Source: Lacipirellula limnantheis (GTDB taxonomy: Bacteria > Planctomycetota > Planctomycetia > Pirellulales > Lacipirellulaceae). From it: 64,000 nucleotides of DNA. The notes under the pieces were generated by a model, which searched no databases, had not been told where the DNA came from, and saw only the letters and a list, made by a program, of their open reading frames with translations. The DNA lies in contig NZ_CP036339.1 of assembly GCF_007746075.1 (NCBI RefSeq), positions 5,361,786-5,425,785 of the forward strand, given 5' to 3'. The translations under genes and the position numbers were made by a program. Shown piece by piece: positions 28,220-36,164 of the stretch (positions within the stretch are counted from its first letter, which is position 1; each line of letters starts with the position of its first letter).

Positions 28220-29261
28220 CGCCGTTTCGTGATCCATAAGCCAAGTAGGCGTTGAGGTCGATGCCCTCATTGATAAAGCGGACGCTTCCATCGCCCAATG
28301 CGAAGTTTGCGCCGCCCGGATGCAAGCTGCCGAATGGGAGGTTGTTGACCGACAGAGTGCGCGGCGTGGTAGCGGGCACGGCAGGCCGGTCTCCGGCAGC
28401 ATTGTCATGGCCGATATATTGGCCGGTGAACGGATCATGGTTCACCAAGCCTTTATCGTTAATGTTCTTGCAGGCGAAGAAAGCGGTGGCGGCTTGAGGT
28501 CCTTTGGGCGAGCTCTTCTTTGCGCTCGACCACTCGGCCGTAGGCGTACCGTTCCAATAGGCGCCGATCATCCAAGTGCGGATTTGATAGACGCGCTCGC
28601 CGAGCAGGAACGTATTGCTGGCGCCGTCGGTGACCTGCTTGAAGGAGACTGGCCAATCTTGGATTAGCAGGCCGTCGTAATTATTCGGGCCGAGGATGTC
28701 GTTGTCGTTTCCGCTGGCAGCCCAGACGCAATAGTGGGCCCCATCGCGCGATGACGGGCACTTGCCGGTGCGCGCGTGGTAGGAGCCGCTTACCCCAGCG
28801 TAGCTCATGCCTTTGCGATCTACATTGCCATACTTCTCGGCCTGGGTGCGCAGATCGGGGTCGCTGGGACATAGATAAGAGGGGAGCATCAACTTGTTGA
28901 GGCCGTCAAGCGCGCTGCCGTAGGCGTCGGGCGACTTCTTGTACTGATCAATAGCGTCCTGACTAACGCCGGACTGTTCGACGTACGGCAGAATGAGGAC
29001 GGCCCAAGCCAAACCGCTCCCCTGCGTGATGTACGTATTCGTGCTTCCGGGGGGCAGGGCTCCGCGAGCCGTCTCGTAGTTGAGACAGGCGAGCGCAATG
29101 TTCTTTTCCTGATTGACGCATTGGCTACGCCGGGCCGCCTCACGGGCAGCCTGGACGGCCGGCAACAACAGCGCGACAAGCACGCCGATGATCGCGATGA
29201 CGACCAGCAACTCCACTAGCGTAAAGGCGTCGCGAGCGACAGCATGCCGACGAAGACGCAT
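28200..29261 (-). CDS. DUF1559 domain-containing protein
   Basis: This is a full-length 353-residue family member. A basic leader is followed by AFTLVELLVVIAIIGVLVAL (12-31) and VQAAREAARRSQC. The C-terminal motif is FGSLHPGGANFALGDGSVRFI. The central region has a SYAGVSGSYHARTGKCPSS segment. It is co-translated with the lipoprotein at 27794-28219 through a 20-base overlap. It presumably inserts in the inner membrane like a pseudopilin and may be processed by a prepilin peptidase, though the usual Gly before Phe is Ala here (DAFTLVE), which would weaken cleavage. Confidence 0.93.
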   Translation of the reverse strand: MRLRRHAVARDAFTLVELLVVIAIIGVLVALLLPAVQAAREAARRSQCVNQEKNIALACLNYETARGALPPGSTNTYITQGSGLAWAVLILPYVEQSGVSQDAIDQYKKSPDAYGSALDGLNKLMLPSYLCPSDPDLRTQAEKYGNVDRKGMSYAGVSGSYHARTGKCPSSRDGAHYCVWAASGNDNDILGPNNYDGLLIQDWPVSFKQVTDGASNTFLLGERVYQIRTWMIGAYWNGTPTAEWSSAKKSSPKGPQAATAFFACKNINDKGLVNHDPFTGQYIGHDNAAGDRPAVPATTPRTLSVNNLPFGSLHPGGANFALGDGSVRFINEGIDLNAYLAYGSRNGDEIIPQ

Positions 29262-29478
29262 GAGGTTGTTCCTGCACGAGACGGACTGGCTGGAAGTCGA
29301 ACCGGGCGAAGCGCAAGCGAATTCAGGGGACGCTCAACTCCTCCGCCTTCCTCTACCTAATCTTAGGCAGCGCGCACAAATCAACAATCAAGACCGTGCG
29401 CACTTATTTCTCTCATTAGCGCACTTGGCGCAGGGCGCAATCCGGTCGCGCGTTGATGCTGAGGGGCGGCAAAGAGAC

Positions 29479-29510
29479 GAAGCCGAAGCTTGCCGGGGCA
29501 AGCTTCGGCT
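29479..29510 (-). terminator. Strong hairpin after the 29579-30697 PEP-CTERM gene
   Basis: A near-perfect 15-bp palindrome (AAGCCGAAGCTTGCC against its complement, 2-nt centre) lies about 70 bases past the stop. On the minus strand it is followed by CGTCTCTTTG. The symmetry means it could also stop plus-strand transcripts. The rest of 29262-29578 has no gene. Confidence 0.65.
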
Positions 29511-29578
29511 TGAGTGTCGCGGTCGATGAAACAAAGACGAGGCCTCGTGGCGTCGGCGGGCGTGCCGACGTCGATGAG

Positions 29579-30697
29579 TTAGCCTCTTCGGCGAGCCACG
29601 GCGCAACCGGCGACGAGAGCCGCGGCGGCCATCGCCATGGAGGTCGGCTCCGGAATGGATCCAACGGCGGCGATCGCGGGCGCCCCGCCGAACTTCGTCT
29701 TCCAGAGATCGAGGTCGGCCCCGTCGACGTTGCCGTCGCCGTTGGCGTCGCCGGTCGACTTGTTTGGTTGGCCGGTGAGGCCGAAGCCTCGCTGCCAAAT
29801 TAAGAAGTCGGCGCCGTCAACGACGTTATCGCCGTTGAAGTCGGCGTTGTTTGCAGGCGGCGTCACGATCACGGGGTTGAGCGTGACGTTGACATTGTCG
29901 TAGTAGGCTTCCTTCCCGTTATTGGTCAGTCCCGCACCGAGACGGACGACCTCGTAGCTGCGACGCGTCGCATCGGTGCCGACATTGCTTACCCGCTCGG
30001 CGAGTACGTTATCGACGTAGAATTCGTAGTCCGTGCTAAGATCATCATCAGATGAAATGATCACCTTCAGGTTGTGCCAGCCGACCGAACGGAGGCCAAC
30101 GCCAAAATCATTGAGCTTGAAGAACTGGCCGGATGCGAGACCTCCTCGCTCGTTAGGACCGCCGTCGGGATCGATGCCGGTGGGATTGGCATTCGTATCC
30201 GAGGGAGCGAAGCCGACGATGCGAGCCATGTAGTAGTTGCCGCCGCTGTCGCCACTCAATTGATTATTGTTAAGACCAAGTGCGATCAACTGATTGCCGG
30301 CAGTCCCAGGCCCGTCTTGAAGGTTGGCATACTGACGAAACGGATTACCTGTTCCGAATGCGTCGTAGAAATCGATGCTGAACTGAATTTTGTTTTCTGT
30401 CGAGGGTTGCAGCGTCTCTTCAAAAAACCGTTCATTCCTTTGCGCGTTTGCGTTGGCGCCAGCAGGAACCTGGTTCGAATCATTCTCGGCCGCGACAAGA
30501 AACGAATTGGATGGGCTAGAAGATTGCACCGACGAAAGCGTCCCGCTCGGTTGTGTTCCGACGGGAGTCCAGTTGACGTTCAGCGCGGCCTGATCAGCGT
30601 AGCCGTCGAAATCGTCGTTCAGCAAAACTGTCTGAGCAGACGCAGTCATCGCCGACAGCATGGTCAGCGTGAGCGCTAGTCCAAATCGAGCAGCCAT
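29579..30697 (-). CDS. PEP-CTERM protein with dockerin-like segment
   Basis: This 372-residue paralogue of the 26779-27570 protein has a signal peptide (1-21) and the same body starting LLNDDFDGYADQAALNVNW. It adds two EF-hand-like dockerin repeats (DFNGDNVVDGADFLIWQ and DANGDGNVDGADLDLWK, about 285-335), followed by IPEPTS, a hydrophobic stretch and CAVARRRG. The last motif is PEP-CTERM-like, with Ile in place of Val before PEP. Compared with its paralogue the extra 110 residues are mostly the dockerin-like module, so this pair shows gain or loss of that module. The function is unknown. Confidence 0.87.
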   Translation of the reverse strand: MAARFGLALTLTMLSAMTASAQTVLLNDDFDGYADQAALNVNWTPVGTQPSGTLSSVQSSSPSNSFLVAAENDSNQVPAGANANAQRNERFFEETLQPSTENKIQFSIDFYDAFGTGNPFRQYANLQDGPGTAGNQLIALGLNNNQLSGDSGGNYYMARIVGFAPSDTNANPTGIDPDGGPNERGGLASGQFFKLNDFGVGLRSVGWHNLKVIISSDDDLSTDYEFYVDNVLAERVSNVGTDATRRSYEVVRLGAGLTNNGKEAYYDNVNVTLNPVIVTPPANNADFNGDNVVDGADFLIWQRGFGLTGQPNKSTGDANGDGNVDGADLDLWKTKFGGAPAIAAVGSIPEPTSMAMAAAALVAGCAVARRRG

Positions 30698-31034
30698 TTG
30701 TCCCGTACCCTCCGAGAATCTGTTATGTGAGCTTGGTCGGCGCGACGAGCGAGCAGAGCGGCGGAACGTTCAGTCGGGCCGAGGCTCGCCGCGCGGATGG
30801 CGCGGCGCGAAATGATCTGGTTGCCTGGGAGACTGTCTTCACCGCCTGCTTTCATCTTAGTGAAGAGCCGCAAGACGACGCATGAAGCGGTGCGTTATTT
30901 TTTCGCGCTTTGGCGCAAAGAGAGTTGGGAGGCGAGAGGTCGGAGGTCGGGAGAACGACGCGAACTGGGCGGCCAATGGGACGCGCAGGTCAGGAGTATC
31001 GGACCGCTGGCCTCTGACGCCTCGCCGCTTGTGA
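30698..31034. other. Gene-free interval, 337 bp
   Basis: No supported gene. It separates the PEP-CTERM gene from the end of the XylR-type regulator on the same strand. I see no terminator with a clear T-run. Confidence 0.5.
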
Positions 31035-32201
31035 TCAGCTGCGTGTGAGTTGCTTGCGGTACGCCAGCGGCGTTTTGCCGAAGCGTTTGCGGAAGGCGAC
31101 GCCGAAGCGGGTGCCGTTGGCGAAGCCGCAGGCGGAGGCGATTTCGCCGATCGACATGTCGGTGCGCGCCAGCAGTTCGCGACCTTTATCGAGACGGACG
31201 CGGCGGATTTCCTCGGCGGGGCTGCGGCCGAGGTAGCGGCGGAACTGGATTTCGAGGCTGCGGCGCGAGACGGGAACCTCGTGGAGAATATCTTTGACGA
31301 CAATGTCTTGAAACGCCCGCTGCTGAATGAAGCGGAGGGCGCGGACGACCGTGTCGTCGTCGATGGCGAGGATGTCGGTCGATTGGCGGCTGATCACCCC
31401 GTGGGGGGGGATGCGAATGGGCTGCGCGGGGGGGCGTTCGCCGTTCATCATGCGGTCGAGGGCGGCGGCGGCCTCGTAGCCGATGCGGCGACCAGCCAGC
31501 GCGACGCTACTGAGGGGAGGCGTGCAGACTTCGCACATCAAGTCGTCGGTGTCGCCGGCGAGGATGGCGACCTGATCCGGGACGCGAATGCCGGCCATGT
31601 AACAGATTTCAGCCAGTTGGCGACCGCGCTGGGCGTCGACGGTGAAAATGGCGATCGGTCGCGGCAGCGAGGCGAGCCAACGGCTGACGCGACGCTGCTG
31701 TTCTTCCCAACCGATTTTGCGGCCGACGCGATAGCCGGGTTTGTATTCGTGGCACTCCAGGCCAGCGGCGCGAACGAGTTGGATGAACTCCTCGCCGCGC
31801 TTCGAGGAATAGCGATGGTTCGGCGGGGCGAAATAGGCGAACTTTTCGAAGCCGCGGTCGCGAAGGTGATGGAACGCGAGTTGAGCCCGCTCGGCGTCGT
31901 CGGTAATGACGTCGCAGACGCCGGGGAGTCCTTGGAAGAGCGTGTCGACGTTGACGACGGGCACCTTGCGCTTGCGAACCTGATCGACCTGCAAGCGATT
32001 GCCGAACCGTACGATCACGCCGTGGCCGTTCCAGAGGTCGGGGAGCGCGGAGCGCTGGTCATGGTCCTGCGGATCAAGCAGCAGATTCCAGTGACCGTGG
32101 TTCTGGGAGTAGTCGGCGATGCCACGGATGACGCTGCAGCCCCAGCTATCATCCGTCTCGACGAGGACCGCGACTTGGCGAGTCTGGGGGCGGGAATCCA
32201 T
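31035..32201 (-). CDS. XylR-type transcriptional regulator (LacI-like sensor + AraC DNA-binding domain)
   Basis: This 388-residue protein is read from the ATG at 32201. The N-terminal 270 residues form a periplasmic-binding-protein-like sensor: VAVLVETDDSWGCSVIRGIADYSQ, then GVIVRFGN, VPVVNVDT and VAILAGDTDDLMCE. The C-terminal 100 residues are an AraC/XylS helix-turn-helix pair: VVKDILHEVPVSRRSLEIQFRRYLGRSPAEEIRRVRL, IGEIASACGFANGTRFGVAFRKRFG. This architecture senses a sugar and controls nearby catabolic genes. It is divergent from anmK with 380 bases between, so control of anmK or the recycling genes is a reasonable hypothesis, though the ligand is unknown. Confidence 0.92.
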   Translation of the reverse strand: MDSRPQTRQVAVLVETDDSWGCSVIRGIADYSQNHGHWNLLLDPQDHDQRSALPDLWNGHGVIVRFGNRLQVDQVRKRKVPVVNVDTLFQGLPGVCDVITDDAERAQLAFHHLRDRGFEKFAYFAPPNHRYSSKRGEEFIQLVRAAGLECHEYKPGYRVGRKIGWEEQQRRVSRWLASLPRPIAIFTVDAQRGRQLAEICYMAGIRVPDQVAILAGDTDDLMCEVCTPPLSSVALAGRRIGYEAAAALDRMMNGERPPAQPIRIPPHGVISRQSTDILAIDDDTVVRALRFIQQRAFQDIVVKDILHEVPVSRRSLEIQFRRYLGRSPAEEIRRVRLDKGRELLARTDMSIGEIASACGFANGTRFGVAFRKRFGKTPLAYRKQLTRS

Positions 32202-32581
32202 GGGCAAGCATTCTTACAAATGCGCAAGGTGGCTTCGCCAAACAGGGCGATCGCTGCGTCAGCTGAATAAACATGATCAGCTGGCGTCCTCCTTATTGTA
32301 GGCAGGGCCGGCGGAGAAATCTGCGCATTTTCGAGAGGAATCTGCGTGCTGTTCCCTATTGGAGGCCGGACGAACCGCTAAGCTAGTGCTAAACTGGCCG
32401 GCGCGAGGCGCCAGTAACCCAGCAACAGTCGAACGGAAGGCTGTTCGCGGGGACTGGACGCGGCTTCGGCGGCACTTCACGCGGACGTCGGGCACGACTC
32501 GGGGGTTTCTGATCTTCGACGTGCACGAGCCAGGGATCCTGCGGGACACCTGAACGTCACACGCAGCAAGGAGTTAGCGCT
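32202..32581. promoter_or_regulatory. Divergent intergenic region between XylR-type regulator and anmK
   Basis: There are 380 bases between divergent starts. It must hold both promoters. A TAAGCTAGTGCTAAAC stretch near 32379-32394 is AT-richer than its surroundings and could be a -10 region for anmK. No convincing AraC-type direct repeat was identified by eye. Confidence 0.45.
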
Positions 32582-33655
32582 ATGGCGACCGTTGCGGTGG
32601 GATTGATGAGCGGGACGAGCGGCGACGGGGTCGACGCGGCGCTGCTTGATACCGACGGCGAAAACAAAATTGGCTTCCTGGGCGGGCTCACCCTGCCCTA
32701 CGACGACGACCTGCGCGGCCGCCTGCTTGAGACGTCGCAGCATGACGTGCCGCTAGCGGAGGTCCTGCGGATCGAGAAGGAAATCTCCGAGCACCACGTC
32801 GAGGCGGTGCGAAGGCTGCTGGACGATCATCCCAAGCTGGCGAAAAAAGTCGAAGTGATCGGCTTTCACGGCCACACGGTGCGCCATTCGGCGAGCGACG
32901 GGATCACGATGCAGATCGGGAACCCGTGGATCCTCTCGCGCGACTTGAAATTGCCGGTGGTGAACGACTTTCGGCGCTGCGACATCGCCGGCGGAGGCCA
33001 AGGGGCGCCGCTCGTGGCGATGTTCCATCGCGCGCTGTTCAGCAGCGAGCCGCGGCCCACGGTCGTGCTCAACCTGGGGGGCGTCGCGAATGTCACGTGG
33101 CTCGGCGAGAACGATGAGATCATTGCCGGAGATACCGGTCCGGGATGCGGCTTGATCGACGAATGGGCCCAAACGATGGCGGACCTGCCGCATGACCGCG
33201 ACGGGCACTTGGCGCTGGCGGGTAAGGTCGATTGGGAGACCGTGGAGCAGGCGCTCGACTCGCCGTTCTTCGGGCTGCCGCTGCCCAAGTCGGCGGATCG
33301 CTTCGACTTCGACCATGTCGACGTTTCGCCGCTGAGCGTGGAGAACGGCGCCGCGACGCTGTGCGCGGTGACGGCCGAAGCGGTGTTTCGGGCGGTGAAG
33401 AACCTGCCGGCCATGCCGCAGAAGACATGGGTTACGGGCGGCGGCGTGCATCACCCCTTCCTGATGAAGTTGCTGGGCGAACGGCTGGGCGACATTCAGA
33501 ATGTGAGCAAGTTCGGACTGAACCCCGATACGCTGGAAGCGGAGTGCTTTGCCTGGCTGGCGGTGCGGCATCAGCGGGGATTGCCGCTGACGATTCCCGA
33601 AACGACCGGTTGCGCCAAGCCGTTGAGCGGCGGCGTGACGGTGAAGTTCGGCTAG
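32582..33655 (+). CDS. anmK: Anhydro-N-acetylmuramic acid kinase
   Basis: This 357-residue enzyme has the AnmK signature VGLMSGTSGDGVDAALLD at residues 6-23. IGFHGHTVRH holds the conserved GHD/GHT-type sugar loop, QIGNPWILS and DFRRCDIAGGGQGAPLV are the ASKHA-fold active-site segments, and LNLGGVANVTWL and DTGPGCGLIDEW are phosphate-loop motifs. TGGGVHHPFLM lies near the C-terminus. It phosphorylates and opens 1,6-anhydroMurNAc to MurNAc-6-phosphate using ATP, following NagZ in murein recycling. No MurQ etherase gene is present in this window. Confidence 0.97.
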   Translation: MATVAVGLMSGTSGDGVDAALLDTDGENKIGFLGGLTLPYDDDLRGRLLETSQHDVPLAEVLRIEKEISEHHVEAVRRLLDDHPKLAKKVEVIGFHGHTVRHSASDGITMQIGNPWILSRDLKLPVVNDFRRCDIAGGGQGAPLVAMFHRALFSSEPRPTVVLNLGGVANVTWLGENDEIIAGDTGPGCGLIDEWAQTMADLPHDRDGHLALAGKVDWETVEQALDSPFFGLPLPKSADRFDFDHVDVSPLSVENGAATLCAVTAEAVFRAVKNLPAMPQKTWVTGGGVHHPFLMKLLGERLGDIQNVSKFGLNPDTLEAECFAWLAVRHQRGLPLTIPETTGCAKPLSGGVTVKFG

Positions 33656-33835
33656 CGTTGCTAGCGGCTTGCGGGGCGGATGGCAGTCGGCGGGTGCGCC
33701 CGAGGGCTGCCGTGCTAGCGGCTTTGGGGTTTGGCGAGTCGGCGGGGACCGCTATAGTCGCCGCCCCCGAGCAGGGGTCGGCGGCCAGTGGACGGCTCGC
33801 CGAAGTTGGCTCGCCCGAACCCCTCACGTCTCATC

Positions 33836-34711
33836 ATGAACGCGCGGTCGCCCCGCTCAAACTTGAAGTCGCTGGCCCTGGCCATGGTCGCATGCAGCGC
33901 GGCTATTGGTTGCGGCACGTCGCGCATGAGCAACACGGCGCGGACGGCGACGGAGCAATTGCTGATCTCCGACGCCGTGGATCGCACGGTGCAACAGATC
34001 AACTTCAAGGTGCTCGCCGGCGAGGCCGTCTTTTTCGATACGGCGCAGATGGGCGACGTCGTCGACAAGGGATACCTGATCAGTTGCATGCGGCAACATC
34101 TGTTGGCTTCGGGCTGCGTGATGAAAGAGAAGCGCGAAGAGGCGACATTCATCATTGAGCCTCGCGTCGGGGTGATTGGCACCGACAGCCATGATCTGAT
34201 GTTCGGCGTCCCGGCGTTTAGCGTGCCCCAGGTGGTGCCGGGCACGCCGCTGCCGTCGTCAGTGCCGGAGATTGCCTTCGCGAAACGTCGCGATCAGATG
34301 GGGGTCGCGAAGATTGCCGTATTCGCCTACCGGCGGGAAACGGGCGAGCCGGTGTGGCAATCGGGCATGGCGATGAACAAGAGCACGGCCAACGACATCT
34401 GGCTGTTTGGCGCCGGGCCGTTCCAAAAGGGGACGATCTACGACGAAACGCGCTTTGCCGGCATCGTGAAGAAGAAGGAACTGGAAGAAGAAGACGCGAA
34501 AGCCGCGGTAGAAGTTGAAGAGGAAGCGGTATTCGCGGGGGCTCCAGCCAAGGCCCACCAGGCGAAGGCCGAGGGCGTGGTACAGGCCTCCGCCGAAGCC
34601 CCGGTGGAAGCGGGCGGCGGTCCTCCGGTGCTGCCGCCGCCGGCGCGGCCCATCGCTGAAGCACCGAAGCCGGCGGAGGCGAAGGAAGATCCCGCGACCA
34701 CGGCGGGGTGA
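33836..34711 (+). CDS. Putative lipoprotein, planctomycete conserved (DUF6655-like)
   Basis: Starting at the ATG at 33836 gives 291 residues with a lipoprotein signal (SAAIGC). A conserved core follows: TARTATEQLLISDAVDRTVQQINF, FFDTAQMGDVVDKGYLISCMRQHLLASG, and a segment ending DIWLFGAGPFQKGTIYDETRFAG. This resembles a planctomycete lipoprotein family I associate with DUF6655; that name is from memory and uncertain. The last 90 residues are a low-complexity Glu/Ala/Pro tail with PVLPPPARP. It is probably anchored at a membrane; the function is unknown. Confidence 0.8.
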   Translation: MNARSPRSNLKSLALAMVACSAAIGCGTSRMSNTARTATEQLLISDAVDRTVQQINFKVLAGEAVFFDTAQMGDVVDKGYLISCMRQHLLASGCVMKEKREEATFIIEPRVGVIGTDSHDLMFGVPAFSVPQVVPGTPLPSSVPEIAFAKRRDQMGVAKIAVFAYRRETGEPVWQSGMAMNKSTANDIWLFGAGPFQKGTIYDETRFAGIVKKKELEEEDAKAAVEVEEEAVFAGAPAKAHQAKAEGVVQASAEAPVEAGGGPPVLPPPARPIAEAPKPAEAKEDPATTAG

Positions 34712-34729
34712 GAGCTTACGGGAATGCTA

Positions 34730-34789
34730 AATGGGGAATGGGGCATGGGTTGAAATAGCTCCCCATTCCCCACTCCCCATTCCCCATTT
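34730..34789. terminator. GGGGAAT-type repeat forming a long hairpin between convergent genes
   Basis: AAATGGGGAATGGGGCATGGG on the left is mirrored by CCCCATTCCCCACTCCCCATTCCCCATTT on the right, with roughly 10 bases between the arms. The arms are built from tandem copies of a GGGGAAT-like heptamer. It sits between the convergent lipoprotein and RNase D genes and probably terminates both. Confidence 0.65.
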
Positions 34790-34798
34790 GTGCAGCGG

Positions 34799-35980
34799 CT
34801 AATTAACCTCATCAAACGCGAGCGGGTCTTCGTGCTTCGGGTCGGAGATGCGGATTGACTTCTTGCCGCCGAGCAAATCGTCGAGCAAGTTGCCGACGAG
34901 CTCCGCCCGCCAGCCCTTGAGCAGCGCCGGGGTCTCGTTCGGATCGATGCCGCCAAAGCCATATCGGTACGCGATCAACTCGCGAACGTCGGTGGCGGTG
35001 CCGACCATGCTGGCGGCGACTTCAGCCTGCCGGCAGATGGAGGTGAGCGCCGGCGTAAGAAACTGGCCGAGGAGGTTTAGCTGGGGCGGCGGTTCGCGCT
35101 GCGTGTGACGTTCGCCGCGTTCGAGCGGCGCGTCGAGCCCGCGTCGGACGCACGCGGCGAGTTCTTGGGCCTTGCGCCGCAAGTCGCCGCGCTGCAAACC
35201 GCGAATGGCGAGGATCTGGTCGGGCTGGTCGGTCTTCCGCTTGGCGATTTCAACGAGCAGGTCGTCGCGGAGGAGTCGCTTGGGGGGTTGATTCAAGCGG
35301 CGGGCCTCGTCCTGCCGCCAGAGCCAGAGCTCGCGGACGACGGCGAGGTTGCGCGCATTGAGCGTGCCAATCCCGGAAACTCGGCGCCAATCCTTGCGGT
35401 CTTGCGAGTCGACGATGCTCTGTTGCCACCCGGCGAGCTCGTCCTTCAGCCAGGTCAGCCGGCCGCGCTTGTTGAGCAGCTCGGTCAGGCGATCGAACAA
35501 TGGCAAGAGGTAGCGGACGTCTTCCAAGGCATAGTTGATCTGGGCATCGGTGAGCGGACGGCGGCGCCAGTCGGTGCGTTGCTCCCCCTTCATCGGCTGC
35601 TTGCCGAGGAACTTGCCGACGACTGAGCCGTAAGAGGCGGGGAACTCGTTCGAGCAAAAGCCCGCGGCATACTGGACGTCGAAGCTGCGCTGCGGAACGG
35701 CGCCGACGGCGCGGAGCATGAAGCTCAGCTCCTCGCGGCCGGCATGGAAAACCGTTGTCTTTTCGCGGGCGGCCACCGCTCGCCAGAACGGCAGCACGTC
35801 GACGGTCTGCGGGTCGACGACTGCCATTTCGTCGGGAGTGACGACCTGGATCAGGCAAAGCTCGGGATGGAATGTATCTTCGGAAACGAACTCCGTGTCG
35901 AAGCCGATGATGGGCGCGGCGGCGACGCGATCCGAGAGATCGTCGAGATCACGTTGCCGGGTAACGATGGGAGAAGGCAC
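34799..35980 (-). CDS. rnd: Ribonuclease D
   Basis: Starting from the GTG at 35980 gives 393 residues beginning MPSPIVTRQRDLDDLSDRV, the usual RNase D N-terminus; a longer frame to 36097 uses a TTG and looks non-coding. DEDD exonuclease motifs are GFDTEFVSED (Exo I), HAGREELSFML (Exo II) and INYALEDVRYLLPLFDRL (Exo III). An HRDC domain follows (NLAVVRELWLWRQDEARRLNQPPKRLLRDDLL). It trims tRNA and other stable RNA 3' ends. The gene is convergent with the lipoprotein gene. Confidence 0.92.
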   Translation of the reverse strand: MPSPIVTRQRDLDDLSDRVAAAPIIGFDTEFVSEDTFHPELCLIQVVTPDEMAVVDPQTVDVLPFWRAVAAREKTTVFHAGREELSFMLRAVGAVPQRSFDVQYAAGFCSNEFPASYGSVVGKFLGKQPMKGEQRTDWRRRPLTDAQINYALEDVRYLLPLFDRLTELLNKRGRLTWLKDELAGWQQSIVDSQDRKDWRRVSGIGTLNARNLAVVRELWLWRQDEARRLNQPPKRLLRDDLLVEIAKRKTDQPDQILAIRGLQRGDLRRKAQELAACVRRGLDAPLERGERHTQREPPPQLNLLGQFLTPALTSICRQAEVAASMVGTATDVRELIAYRYGFGGIDPNETPALLKGWRAELVGNLLDDLLGGKKSIRISDPKHEDPLAFDEVN

Positions 35981-36164
35981 TGGGCGCGTAGTTCGGAATT
36001 GGCGGAGGGAGCCGACGACATGCGAAACGGCGGGAAACCGCCATTCTAGGTCGGGCGGAGCACGCCGAAAAGCTTGGATTGTGCCGGCGCCACGCAAGGC
36101 GAATCGCTTGGTCGGGAGCGGTGCGGCGGTTGTAGCATGGTTTGGGGGGTTCGCGTGTCGCCGG

